A stretch of DNA of 64,000 bases from Umbilicaria muhlenbergii (GCA_000611775.1 KK106986.1:1758022-1822021), one strand, 5' to 3'. Positions 44,601-56,305 are shown, counted from the first letter of the stretch. Numbers and translations: made by a program. The notes: a model not told the origin generated them from the sequence alone.

Positions 44601-45521
44601 AAGGAACTGGGTCTGGACAAAGAATTCGGTCTCGCATCATTGAGCGTGCCGTTGCATCTATTGCAGAACAGGATGCACAACGCGTACCAAGCTCAAAACA
44701 CCAGGTATATTACCCTTGTCCTCCCCTCTCCCTTCACTCCACCCCTCTCCCCCCCCCTTAGTCATCAATCAATCCGTCATCCCCTCATCGTCTCCCCATC
44801 ACAATTACTAACCCCTCTCCCTCCCCACAGCACGGCCTCCAACCTACCCACCTCCATCACCCCACCACCCCCCTACCCCCCTCTCACCCTGCAAACCCTG
44901 AAATCCCAAATCGGCCTCGTGCAAAACTTCTTCCTCGCCAAACTCCACGCCAACAACGACCAACCCCTCGTCGAAGACGACGACCTCCCGCAAAAACAAC
45001 GCTTTCCCAAACCCCGCCTCCCGCCCAACGGCAAGATCAGCAGCCCTCGCAAACGGCCGCTCAGGGAGCCCGGGCCCGGGAAGGGCCATGCGAGAAAGAG
45101 GATGAAACTTATGGAAGGGGAGGACGGGGCGGGCGGCGGGGCAGGGGCGGGGAAGGACGGAGTTAAAGCGCTGGGGAAGCCGGTTGGGAAGTTGAAGTTG
45201 GGTGCGCTGGGGGAGAAAGCCGCAGGTAGAGACGGCGGGAATGCTGGCGCTGCGGTGGCGGACGGGGTGCCGGAGCCGGAAAAGGACAAGGAGAAGGAGA
45301 AGGATAAGGAAGATAAAGACAAAACCGCCAACGCTGATTTGGCAGTCGGGGTCGCGAAAGACACTCATGCCAAGGTGGCGGCGTTGGCGAGACCGGTCGG
45401 GAAATTGAAGTTGGCTCCTGTGACTGTGGGCGGTGGGGGTGGAATGGACGGGTCCAAGGATGCAGAGCCCGCTCCTACGGGGGAGGCGCCGGAGACGCCG
45501 GAGAGTTTGGAGGCCAGTTAG
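41642..45521 (+). CDS. SPT7: SAGA complex subunit Spt7 (bromodomain protein)
   Basis: Core scaffold of the SAGA histone acetyltransferase/coactivator complex in the nucleus. Exons 41642-42716, 42774-43954, 44010-44704 and 44831-45521 keep phase and give 1,213 residues. The N-terminal part is acidic ([15 protein letters not shown], about residue 128-140). A bromodomain spans about 290-395; intron 1 cuts it at [15 protein letters not shown], and NCLKYN supplies the acetyl-lysine-binding Asn. A histone-fold segment is at about 785-860 ([20 protein letters not shown]). The C-terminus is Lys/Gly/Glu-rich low complexity with two copies of a RPVGKLKL-like motif ([22 protein letters not shown]). Intron 3 (126 nt) is pyrimidine-rich. 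The coding strand flips from C-rich to G-rich near 45060. Confidence 0.93.
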
Positions 45522-46540
45522 AGAGGGTGATGAGCGAGGAATGACGCGATGGGATGGAGAGGGGAGGGATGAAGAAAACGGGAGGGGAAGGTGGGAGTGT
45601 ACAGCAGCCCAGACCAGACCAAATGAATCGCGGGAGTGGTGTCATAGCGGGCATCAGACTTGTGACTTCCACCACATGGACTCGAGAGTCGGGCCACGGG
45701 GGAAGGGGGGGGTTGGCAATTTCTTGTATATTCTGCATCGTCTGGCGTTTACCCGGGGAACACGGGCTATTGTCCCGCGGCGCGGAAGGGGTTGGAGGTT
45801 TCTTCTTTTTTGGCGCTTTACGCACGGGGATTGGGCCGGGGGTAGGTGCGGTACGCGGGATGGGATGGGATGGGCTGGGCTGGTGCGGTGGATGATATGG
45901 ATTTAAGGGGGGAGGGGGGGCTTGGTGATTGAGGGGATGGGATTGGGGGGTAATGGGGAGGGGAGGAGAGGAGATGGGGAGATGTATCATAATGATTGAG
46001 TTGAATGGATGTGGATATGGTGATCTATTGATGTCTTTCTTTGAGGGTGAATGGACTTCGTGAAATGAACTGGGTTTGTGGGGGGGGGGAAGGGCGGATA
46101 ATTGATTAGATCTGGTAGGTGACATGTGAGGTGAGGCTGGGAAGTAGCAGTGAAGCATTCATTCGCAGAGGAAGGGTTTGTTTGACAGGGGATGCGGGGA
46201 GATGGCTTCATATCTATGGTGAATGTGGGAGGGAAGATGGAATGTGTGAAAAGTTCTGGGTTTTTTGAACTTCGATTCACTAAGGGTAGTTCGAGGTGGA
46301 AAGGGGTTGTGAATTCCTCAATGAGATGAGTGGTCGCATTTCGGGAGCACGACTTGCAATATCTCGTCGTCACTGTTTGGATTCCGTGTCTTGTTCTAAC
46401 CGGTATCCTTTCTGGATGAGACTGGAGACACTGACGGTGCCACCGAAGAGGCTTAAGGCGACTATGCCCCGTCGTCGCTGTTGTAAATTCCTACGTTACT
46501 TCGTAATAGCAGTTATCCAACGAGTCTAGCCTCATCCGTA
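45522..46540. other. G-rich gap between convergent SPT7 and AMSH-like genes
   Basis: The plus strand is strongly G-rich from the SPT7 stop to about 46100, including a GGGAT pentamer tract at 45857-45876, several runs of seven or more G and many GGGGA units. No gene seen; long frames here are composition artefacts. G-quadruplex formation in the SPT7 3' transcript is plausible but unproven. Confidence 0.6.
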
Positions 46541-48323
46541 TCATCGATGACCCGGCCGTAGATCGACGACCTCGAATTGCAGTCCTGGTGCTTCAAATAC
46601 ATGTCCGAGCGGCTTTAGTGCGTCGGTGAAGATGTTATTCTCGACGTGCGGATGGAAGAGGCCCTTTTGCTGGCAGTTGAGCACGGCTTTCATTCCGGGT
46701 GGGTCTGTGAGACGGAAGATTCCCCAGCTAGAGATGCTTCTGTTAGTTCTCCACATACAGAGGGCCAGAGCAGATGAGAGGGTAGGGGTAATGGAATATT
46801 TGACAAACGTACTCTGGGTTTTTACTCGGCGCACAAACAATCGCAATACTCTCCGGCATCATGACCTGATAACCACAATGCGTATGCAAATCCCGACTAC
46901 TCATAAAACACGTCTGCGTCGGATGCGTATGGATCCAACCCAACACCATCAGATCCTCGCCGTCGCAGTAATCAAACAGCGCGCTTTCGTCCACCGTCTC
47001 GCACGTATCCGACGTGCTTTCTTGGTCCGGGATCACGAGCTTGGAGATGAATAAGGCATTCCGGATTAGCGTTCCGCAGAGTATGCCGCACGTTTCGAGG
47101 TTGGCGAGGGTGTTGGGACGAGCTAGATCGAGGAATCTGGTGCGGAGGGTTGGGGGCAGGAAGATGGTTCGTAAGGGGGTGCCGTTTTCGAGGTAGGCCG
47201 AGGGCTTGAAGGTGGTGAAGGTAGAGAGCTTGCTGTCAAGCTGTGATGGACTGGCTGTTGCGGAACGTGTTGGTGGCTCGGGGTTGGAGAAGCTCGGCTT
47301 CTGAGGTCTGGGAGGCGGAGCTCCGTCGTAGGCGGACGGGTTCTCGCTGCGTATTGGTTCTTTGCGCGGTCTTTGTGGAGCAAGAGCCGGTTGCAACACG
47401 CTGCTTGACGGTGAATCCTTGCGATCCCATGGCTCATACGCGCTCTTCTCTGGCACCGATGGGTATTGGTACGTAGATGTTGAGCTTTGGTATGACGGCC
47501 TTGTGGCGCCGTTTTGCAGACCAGGTCTTTTTGGGCTGTCTACTTGTAGTCGCACGTTTTGCATCTGCCGGCTCAATGTGCCGCGATCAATCGCTGAATC
47601 GTCCTTAGTGAATGCCTCCTCCCAATTCCCCCAAACGCCTGCGGTTCGTCTCTCTTGTTCCTCCTCTTCCGATATGCCAGCTTGCCGCGTGGCTTTCCTT
47701 GCGACTGCACGCCGTTTGATCTCAGTATGGGCGAGTCGAACAGCCAGATCCCTGTTGTCTTCAGCAGCTATGGTGTCGTTACTACCAGCCACTGCCGGGT
47801 CGGATAGGGCTCGATTGTGGCCTTCAGCTCCCCGATGGACATCAACTCTCGGGATGCTCCTGGCACCAGCCTTCCTTGCATCTCGATCTCGTATCAGCTG
47901 CTCGTACCGCTCATAGCGCTTGTTGATCCGCGGTTTGAGGATCTCAAGTTTGGCGAGACTGTTGGACACTTCCTTCTCTGCCTCTGCCAATCGAATTTTA
48001 TTCCCGATCAGCCTTGCCTCGGGATGAGCTGTAAGGTTACCCAGCACAAGTTGGGCGTGTCGGAAGAGGAGGAGATAGGTCTGCTGGTCGTTGCCTTCAT
48101 GCTCATAGATCTCCGCCTTTGAGGGCTTTGTTAGCCGCTGGGTCTGGGACAGATGGCTGGCACTTTTACATACCTCCTTCAGTAGTGAGCCGGCCGTCCT
48201 CAACCAGTATCTCAAGGGGATGAGGGGGTTGTAATCAAAATTCTGGGCTTCCTTGACGATCTGTTCCACGCTCATGGGCCGTGACAAATGGGCCCTCGCG
48301 TCGGTGCTTGTGTGAGTGGCCAT
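46541..48323 (-). CDS. sst2: AMSH-like JAMM deubiquitinase (Sst2 type)
   Basis: Zinc metalloprotease that trims Lys63-linked ubiquitin chains at endosomes with the ESCRT machinery. Exons 48323-46813 and 46727-46541 give 565 residues. N-terminal MSVEQIVKEAQNFDYNPLIP to about residue 130 matches the USP8-dimerisation/MIT-like helical region. A Pro/Ser-rich linker follows to about 380. The JAMM core contains LETCGILCG (Glu), GWIHTHPTQ (His465, His467), SSRD (Asp478) and the AMSH insertion Cys in TQTCFMSS. The intron falls in KNPD|WGIFRLTDPPG, exactly restored by splicing. The second zinc site of AMSH enzymes is suggested by CQQKGLFHPH. Coding strand C-rich near 47340-47040, then G-rich. Confidence 0.94.
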
Positions 48324-49155
48324 GATATGGACTGTGCTTGGTTGCCCTTGTATGTTCTACGGTCATGGTGCGCGTGGCCTGGGGAGATGTTGCCTCATGA
48401 TGGGCGATACCCCAACCTTATGCCTTCCCGTATCGATGTTTGTATGGAGTTTGGGGGCAGAGTGAAAGCTGCTGGCTCCCTTCAGCTTGCTTACCTGATG
48501 CTTGCCATCTATTTGCTTCGCACGCAGGGGTCCGTAAGGCAACTGTCAGCCCTGACGATCATCGCAGGGATCAACGGCCATCCCAGTTGTGCGTTTATGC
48601 AGTTATGCAGTGATGCAATCATGCATGAATGGTGCCCTCACTCCAGTGCACTTTGAACCAGAAGTTGAGGTATCTAATACTTCGTACGAATACTCGTTCA
48701 CTTCTAGAGTCCAGAAGGCAACCATGGACACTCCTTATGATTGATATGAGGAATGAAGCCATTGGCTTTTATTGATCATGATAACACGTTTTCCTAGTCG
48801 TCAGAGCGACGGTATTCATTTGTGCGCTACTATGTTATCGATCCTCAGAACGGGCTGAGGAGGCTTGATAACAGCCCTCGAGGGCTCAGTAGCCATAGGA
48901 TGGCTAAATTTGGAACACTTCTGACCTTTGTATGCGCTTCGAGGCCTGTGTTTCATTTCCTATGAGCCACTTCTCGAAGCAGTACGTGTTTGCAGAAAGC
49001 GAGCGCCGTGGGGGTTTCATGGACAAGCTTGACCTACCCAAAAACACTCCAGCCTGCACAATGGCCTGGTCTTTCTCATTCTCGTTATCAAAGGGACCAG
49101 ACAGTTATTTTCAAAGCAGGTGTATTACAGCGCGCAAGTCATCCCTCAAGTCACG
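48324..49155. other. Divergent intergenic, no gene seen
   Basis: Upstream of both the AMSH-like gene and the gene at 49156. Palindromic and low-complexity features are minor (GCAGTTATGCAGTGATGCAATCATGCATG-type ATGCA repetition near 48595-48625, shown here only in part by position). No RNA gene recognised. Confidence 0.5.
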
Positions 49156-49922
49156 ATGCGAGGTATCGCTGTTCTACCACTGATCATGGCTCTTACCCAA
49201 CTGCTCGATCTCACTCTGGCCATCCCAACTCTACAAACTGGCACATCTCCGCTGGCTTCCCGCAGCCAATTCTGCTTCAATGCACCCGGCATCAAGGCTG
49301 GGACGTAAGTCAGCCATCACTCCCCCATCTCCCACAACAGATACAACACCCATCCGTCCACTCATCTCTCACCTTCCACCCCACGCCCTAGCTAATTTCT
49401 CATCCCGCCTGCAGCTTCCTAAGCCGCCGTGCAGGTAACGGAGGGTCCGCCGCCCCCGCCCCCGCCCCCAGCGGCGCTCATGTCGTGGTAGTTGAAGGCT
49501 CTCCCGACCAGGTCCGAATCTGGTGTCGAGAAATGAGCCGAACTTACGTAACAGCATCGTGGGTGTATCCACTCACCGATATCAGCTGGTCCACTGCTCA
49601 AAGCGTCATCGCCATTGCCGTCGCTATGGTCCAGCAACAAGCCCAAGCAGCGGGTGATGGGGCGCTTGCCAAAGGAGCGTTCCAGTACGGGATCAACAAC
49701 GCCCAGGTCTACGCGGCGAATTCGAATAACCACCAAATGACTTTGGGGGTGTTGGGCGCGGCGTTGCTGGCTTTGTCCGGCTATTTCACGTTTTTGCAGG
49801 ACACTTACGGGGGTCCGGCAGGGAGGATACAGTTTGCCGTTGTGGATGGGGAGAATGAGGTTGCGCAGGGGTTCTTTGGTAGCGAACCGCCTCCAAGCGC
49901 AGATCCGCCACGCGGCAGCTGA
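49156..49922 (+). CDS. Hypothetical secreted or membrane protein
   Basis: Two exons, 49156-49304 and 49415-49922, join in phase to 218 residues. The start gives a strong hydrophobic leader (IAVLPLIMALTQLLDLTLA) ending near IPTLQTG, typical of a signal peptide. An upstream in-frame Met at 49120 would place 12 polar residues ahead of it. Exon 2 begins with an Ala/Pro spacer (SAAPAPAPSG), then a region with ISWSTAQSVIAIAVAMVQQQ and, near residue 175, a second hydrophobic stretch (TLGVLGAALLALSGYFTFL). Two Cys only (CFNAPG and IWCRE). I do not recognise the family; it could be a small cell-surface protein. The coding strand goes from C-rich (intron and early exon 2) to G-rich near the stop. Confidence 0.65.
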
Positions 49923-50212
49923 TCGGTTGGTCCGGTTTGGTTCTGAAATCAGGCGAATCTTCGAAAGTATGTTAGTACTAGATGGGCTAATATGCAGCAG
50001 TGTGTGTTTCAATTTTATACTACAGGGCATGATATGTGAATACTAAATCCATGATGTTGAAACGCAGCTAATAGAAATGTAAACGTAAACGAGATGTCCC
50101 TCGTGATGAAGATGAAGATGATAATGCATTTTGATAAGAGACGTAACTTCTCATCTTGATGTGTAGTCGCGTGTATCACCTTGACCGACAATAGAAGTAC
50201 TAAATACAATTC

Positions 50213-50690
50213 GCCTCAGTCCCTGAGACCCCCCGGCCTCGGCTAGAACAAGCCGGACCTTAATGCCCCTTGAGATCAGCTGCAAACACTTACTTTATGT
50301 ACTTTTCAGGGAAGATTTGAGAGCGTAACTTTCAAAACAGATCTGATATCACTTTGTATTAGCTTAACAAATACTTCAGTACTATAAAATTAATAACTAT
50401 TTGTTGGGGCGTCTGAGAGCCATCATAGCGTTCAGGGGATTAGCCTTATTCAGAAACAGCACGACAGTAAAGTCTGATTAGCAAGTGTGTTGTTTGAAGA
50501 GGTTTAATACTTCTCAGGCCATTTTCTTTGAAGGGGGCTAGAATTCGGGGCTCATGTCCTGTTGAAATTGAGTGACTATGTGCCTATATTCTGATCAGGA
50601 GAGGTCAGAGTATGATATACTAGTCTTAGCCTCCTGACTACTAAATTCAACAATCACCTTCATGGGTGATCTATTGAAGTTTTTAAATCA
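50213..50690 (+). mobile_element. DNA-transposon end relic, AT-rich
   Basis: 50213-50268 (starting GCCTCAGTCCCTGAGACCCC) is about 80 percent identical by eye over 50 bp to the inverse of 3381-3434, marking a shared transposon terminus. It is followed by about 420 bp of AT-rich sequence with many TpA, consistent with RIP decay. No transposase and no matching right terminus recognised. The superfamily is unassigned. Confidence 0.5.
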
Positions 50691-50867
50691 AGCTACTCAG
50701 CTCACTACATGAGCTGAATTCATGTTTAGCTAGATTCCTGTTTGAGCCATCTCCACAACAGAAAAGCCCACGGAAATAGCATAGGTATACCATAAGGGAT
50801 GAAGCCCGTGCTATCCAGGTAACAAAACACTCCAACCAAAACAGAGAAAGAAGTCCATACAGTTCGG

Positions 50868-53268
50868 TCACTCCTTGTGAATAAAGCGCTCCAAAGTCTG
50901 AAGCTGGCGAATAAGGCTGCTGCCATAGCAGAAGAATGCATAGACAGCTTCTCCAGTAACACCTCCCAAATAGGGTAGAGCCCAATAAAAGCCGACGTAG
51001 ATGATTGGACCCATGAGGAATGTGACGATGCGCCAGTAGACGGCATACCTCGCTGCCGACTGGATGGACCACCGGAGAATTCTGCCAGCAACAAGGAAGA
51101 AAGGAACGGTTAACACGAACGGTATTGCGAAGATCCAATAATATTTGAGATCCCACATACGGCCACCGGAGGAGTCCAGTGCTGTTATGATAGAGGCAGT
51201 TTGGTTGAAAGAGTTGGCTGTGAGGTTTGCAAGAGAAGAGTTAGTCAGATCGCTGAGGCTGGAAAAGTCTTGTGGCGAGGGGTTCGTGAGGTTCATTCCG
51301 AAGAAGCCCTGCGGGGTTCAGTACTGATACTCGCATGCCCGTTATATTCTGGATCCACAAACCGAGAGAAAGGACAGCGGAACGTAAAGAGCAGCTACTA
51401 TAGTAAGGATAAAGAGCCGCTGATTTTGGGTCAGGTTGAGATGATCATGGAGCTGTTGAGATGATTAGACAGGCAACCGGCTTAGGAAGGCAGCGAATCA
51501 AGGTAAAATATGAGAAGTTCAAACCGTTGTCTGAAGTTCCTGGATTCTTTCTCCACTGTGTTTCAACTCTTTATTCAAGTAGATGAGATCCTTTTTGATT
51601 GTTTCAAACCGCTCGACGAAAGGTATACCAGCGTTTCAGAGAGGTTGTGTATCTTGAAACCTACCTGTTGCTGCTGAGATGCGTGCCAGTAAAGATAGGC
51701 CGTCACTGGTACCTTGCACAGCTAAAAGTCGGCAATCATTGAGATGAACTAAATATCGCACTTTACTAGCAGAAGGGTCACGGCGATCTTTGAATTTCTA
51801 CAGCAGTTCAGAAGAGCTGACTCAGACTTGCCGGAGCTGTATTAGTCTGGTGTGATGGACGTACCATGGCATTGATCTGTTGCATAGACTCCTGCATGAA
51901 CACTCCGATGTCTTCGATCATCTGCCTATAGACCGTCAAGATTGACAACAGAACTTCGCTAGTAGGAGACCATGGTTGTAGGCCGTTCAGATCGCTTCCC
52001 AGAATCGATTGGTCTAGACGCAGGGAAGCGAGCCTATCTAGCAATCGAGAGGACTTGAACGATATTATCACTCTTCGCGACGACAGGAGAAAGATGTCCG
52101 CATACTCAAACTTTGGCGGATCGCGATACTTCTGCCAAATGTAGACATGGAAGTCTCCTTGGTACATTGGTGCTTGAAATTGCCACGTCAGTGCCAGCTG
52201 CGCTCCACTAGGGTCGGACAGATCTAGAAGATTGGGGGGACGCTCTAGCAAAGACGTGACGTTAGATTAGTTTGAAGAACGACCTTGGAGACCTATACAT
52301 TAAGACTCTGGCAGCTTACTTGAAGATGGTATATTCAGCTCCCAGGTTTTCCTCTCTAAGCCCCTGTCTCGACTCAACGGGTCCCCAAGATTCAAAGGAA
52401 AACTCCATTCCAGACTAAGAAGGATTGAGAGCGACCGATGTGGAACGTCATACAACCTATCCAGCCGTCGTCCAGCATCCGCAAGTGTTGTAAATATCGA
52501 TAAGGACTGACTGACTGGCTAAGAACAATGTGGGAACCAGCTAACTATAAGGCCCCGCCGTGACTGCCTGGACCCTGAAAACCCTAAACCCTGCCTGTCA
52601 TCCAACACCGATATTAACCCCGATAAGCGACTGCTGTAAGCCGACAGCGCCTAAATTCAACAGCAAGTACCTGTTGGGAGAAGGAGAACGTCTGAGAGAG
52701 AAACTTGTCGTGAGGCTCAACGGCAACGGCGCTTAATATCGAATGTCAGTGTCTCACCCTTACCATAATCGAGCTAGACAATACCATAATTGCAGATGAT
52801 CCGATGGGTCGGATTTCAACTCAGCTGCTAATTGTTGAAGGCACGCTGAGAACGGAGTATTAACGGCAAACGGGAGGGCTTCCGGCTCGAACCCTTGTTA
52901 CTAAGTGTTAGACACTCCTCCACTTGCCAAATGTCTTAGTACTCACATTCCGCTGGGGTTCACGTTGTATTAGGAGCAAAAGATTTGTACCATGCTAAAT
53001 ACTCTGAGATCTTTGCTCCAGATCTCGACTTTAACCGATGATAATCACTCAAGAAATGAGATAGATCCTTCTTGTTATCTTGTAACTTAGCTTTCTGCTT
53101 AATTTTCTCTTCGAACGGGTCCGGATCTCGAAAGCGGGGGGATAAGCGCAGAAATTGACGAGCTGAGGATCCGACAAGGCCACGCTGCGATTCTAATGTC
53201 GGCTGTCGAGATGGAGAAGTCTGAGCGGATGCCTGACTGGGATAATCTTCGTGAGCAACATCGTCCAT
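50868..53268 (-). CDS. CorA-like divalent cation transporter family protein
   Basis: Membrane protein of the CorA Mg2+ transporter superfamily as found in fungi. Supported exons: about 52518-52320 (SLSIFTTLADAGRRLD), 52244-51865 (QFQAPMYQGDFHVYIW), then a coiled-coil part around 51795-51540 (ETIKKDLIYLNKEL, HSGERIQELQTT), then 51455-51355 (LTQNQRLFILTIVAALYVPL) and 51304-50868. Splicing the 54-nt intron before 51304 creates LSFLSGFFGMN, the diagnostic GMN motif after the first transmembrane helix; the second is YWIFAIPFVLTVPFFLVAG. A third hydrophobic part follows (IVTFLMGPIIYVGFYWALPY). The likely N-terminal exon is 53268-52960 (MDDVAHEDYPSQ), joined through a small exon near 52731-52675. 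One junction near 51.6 kb does not keep phase, so the gene may be mis-modelled or decaying. Confidence 0.7.
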
Positions 53269-53780
53269 TTGCCCTGACGACAAGATGCAATGAACAGTCT
53301 GCCGCGCAGGATGCAGCTGATAATTGGAAGAAGCAGAATATGGTGAAAAGTGTTGAATATATGGCGGCAGCAAGCGCAGTTCGAGGGCTGAAGCATGTAA
53401 ATGATAGCTATTCCGTATTATGACCACTTGAATTATGGAAGGGGTGCTTGATGGAGCCTCTCAGCCTTAGCAAGCGAGATAGGATTCCTCCGACAGACCC
53501 GGTTAGCCCATAACTATGAGTATCACACGGTAATTAAGGTATCACATGGTAAACCGTAAGTCTCTTTCATCTTCATCTTCATCTTCCACTTCCACTTCCA
53601 CTTCCACTTCCATCTTCATCTTCCATCTTCATCAGCCCTATATCATTGTTTTACACGGCTCGTACGCCCGCCGAGCTTTAGGCGCTTATACGCTGTGCAT
53701 CTACACGGGACGGGAAAAGAGCGTCACTGTGAACTTGCAATGCACAGCTAAGATTCAGCGTCCATGGATCTCCTTCTAGC
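53269..53780. promoter_or_regulatory. Divergent upstream region of CorA-like gene and MTF1
   Basis: 512 bp between starts facing apart, including a CTTCAT/CTTCCA microsatellite at 53562-53635. No other motif recognised. Confidence 0.4.
53562..53635. repeat. CTTCAT/CTTCCA hexamer microsatellite
   Basis: About twelve imperfect six-base pyrimidine-rich units, 150-220 bp upstream of the MTF1 start. Probably length-variable between strains. Confidence 0.85.
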
Positions 53781-55611
53781 ATGTGGAAAGTCAGTCAACG
53801 TCAACTTGCCAGATTTCCACCTTTGGAGCAGCTGCGAAAGCTACCTCGCACGGGCAATGCCCCTGTTAATATAGTGAGCCCCGAGCTGTGCGGTACGTCT
53901 TGTCCTTTCCATGTCTCAGACGGAGTCACAATTCTCTGACCATACATTCAATAGTAAGATTACCTGTGAGACTAACACTATTGTAGATGACGTTCTACAG
54001 CGACTCGGTCCGTCTCTAGCGCGGCATCGATCATGCGATATCATCGACATCAATCCAGGACCTGGTCTGTGGTCCTCAAAAGTCCATGACTATGTGAAGC
54101 CTAGGAAGCACATCCTCGTTGAACCCGAACAAGGTCGCAACCTTCCTTTTCTCAAGCCTTTGCTCGACGCTCCTAAATCTCGCTACTCTTTGGTTGACTG
54201 GACGGGAAGCGAGGTCTGGCGGCTGGATGAATATGTCAAGCAGAAATTGATACCCAGAAGAGAAGGATTAGAAGAGGATGGCCCAGAAATGAAGGAGCCT
54301 AACGACACATTGCTGATACTGGCAAATTTGGGTATCCCTTCTAGAACCGGTGAGAGCAAACTAGATATCCGCCGGATTAAAGAATTCTTCACCGCGATCA
54401 GGGGACATGTGGCCTTTCATAGTCATGGTTCTGTCCGAATGCTTGTATGGGTACCCGACGAGGGCAAGAGTGCATTACTCCCTCGTACCGTTGCACACCG
54501 TGTCAAGAGATCTGTGGACGCCGAGATGAATGCCCATATAGAGGAGATCACGGGTGGAAATCTAGAGTTAGAAGTCGCTCGCGAGTCGAGCATCGAGCTC
54601 GCTAGCGCCAAGATTGTAGCCCAGCGCATGGCAGAGCGTGGTATCCACATCCCTATCACGCGGAGAAGTAGACTGCAACAAGAAGTGCAGGATGCTATAG
54701 CTCGAGAACACATCGACTCTACAGCGGCGGAGCTCAACCTTGAAGCAGAGAAAGGAGTTCGTACCCCCGCCTGGCTCGAAGAGTTTCACCTTGAAGCCAA
54801 GTTCAAAACCGGTGATTTCAAAGAGTTCTTGGAAGGTGTTGAATCCGAAACGAACTTTCACCATGTTAAAGGCCAAATGGCTGGTCCCGTAGACCATAGA
54901 AGGACACCACAATTTCTGCGCCTTCGAAAATTACGATATACAAGGCTTCAGCGCGAGAGGGCATACGAAACCATGGACGAGCTACTCCGAGAGCAGGCCG
55001 CGATTGACCAGATTGATCTTGCCATAGCGAACGGGGAACATGAAGGCGCAGCTCGAAGCGCCAAACTAGAAGAATGGGAACGCCGCACGGCGCAATACAT
55101 GGAGCGACTGCGCATGATGGGACCAAACTCCGAGGGGAAAATGGAAGCCTCCTACGACGACGACCGAAGAGCATTCGCCCGGCCATCCCCTCTCCTGATG
55201 TGGGACCACCGAACAGCAGAACCACTGATAGCCAAGCCCGACGAATTCTACCCCCAGCACACCTTAGCCCTCCTAGACATCCAACCAAAACCCCAAACCT
55301 CCTCTCTGCTCACCTCAGACAAGCAAGCCGCGTACATAGAACCCATCCTCCGTCATTTATTCCTTATACCCACCAAGTCTATCCAGGAAGCGCTGGCGGG
55401 TTTGGTCCCCGGCGCCGACGAATATCTCATTCCCGTTGTCCCGGCTCTCACCGATATTCGGAAGGGGGGATGCCGTAATGTGCAACGCATGCGGTGTCGT
55501 ATGGTGACGGCCGAGATGGTGGAGGCGCTGGCGATGGCGTGGGATCGGTGGCCGTTCAAGGTGCCATTGAGGTTTACCAGTATGACAAAATACCGTCGCT
55601 TGGGCGTTTAG
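53781..55611 (+). CDS. MTF1: Mitochondrial transcription factor B (Mtf1-like, rRNA dimethyltransferase fold)
   Basis: Partners mitochondrial RNA polymerase for promoter opening; it derives from KsgA/Dim1 rRNA adenine dimethyltransferases. Exon 1 53781-53892 and exon 2 53987-55611 give 578 residues. The 94-nt intron has a textbook branch and acceptor (ACTAACACTATTGTAG) and joins NIVSPELC to DDVLQRLGPSLARH in phase. A naive frame beginning at 53911 starts inside this intron and is wrong. The N-terminus (MWKVSQRQLARFPPLEQLRK) is basic, amphipathic and import-signal-like. DIIDINPGPGLWSSKVHDYV is the altered SAM-binding motif I, followed by HILVEPE. The length exceeds yeast Mtf1 (341 residues), as usual in filamentous fungi. 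The coding strand flips from C-rich to G-rich near 55430. Confidence 0.9.
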
Positions 55612-56305
55612 GACTGACGTGGATGAGCTTCCGAGGAATCTTACCGGCATTAACAGCTGCTGATGGACAGGATTGGAATATTTCCAGCACTTTCTGAGAT
55701 ACCCGTTCCTGACCTTGATGTGCTGCCTCTCGCCAGTTTTTATACTTGGCAGATCTGCGGGACGGGAGGGGTTTTGGTTGGCCGATACTCATGTCTTATT
55801 TGATTATACGTCCACTCAGGCTAAAGTTACTAGAGTGCTCCAAAGCGGACTACGAGAACTGCAGTTTATCAGACTTGACAGCTGTACAGCTTCCCAACGT
55901 GGCCAGACACAAAGAGACTCTCGACTGCAGAACTGTAAAGCTCCTTTCGCTCTATGTGGATGTAGCTGAGTTTTTAATCACATCTGTTTATGCTGTGAAG
56001 TTATTCGTTGACAATTGTAATCCTAGTCATGGTTGTTAGAGCAACTCCGATAGAACTAGCCTGGCGTGCCTGAATAGGATCCAGATTATCGTATGGAAAT
56101 AGCTCAGCGGCAGTTCGAACAGTGAAGAAAATTCTGTGACAATTATTGCAACAAAACATATTGCCTTTGCAAAGGGCGTCCCGTACAGCCTCTATTCCAT
56201 CATCACAGTAGCAAAAATCCACGCTATGCGAAGCAACCCTCTAAGACCCACACCCCCACCCTCCCAGCCCCATTCCTCACCCTTCACCCTCCCCAATCCC
56301 AATCC
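55612..56305. other. Intergenic between convergent MTF1 and APC1
   Basis: No gene seen. The last about 80 bases are C-rich on the plus strand, the G-rich 3' flank of APC1. Confidence 0.6.

Noticed and set aside
20542-49922. Secondary-metabolite or other gene cluster
   Set aside because: Esterase, regulators, reductase relic and transporter are scattered among housekeeping genes; no backbone synthase is present.
52870-52900. GGCTCGAACCC resembling a tRNA T-arm
   Set aside because: No matching D-arm, anticodon arm or acceptor stem could be paired around it.
53911-55611. Taking the ATG at 53911 as the MTF1 start
   Set aside because: It lies in an intron with strong donor, branch and acceptor; the exon at 53781-53892 restores the conserved N-terminus.
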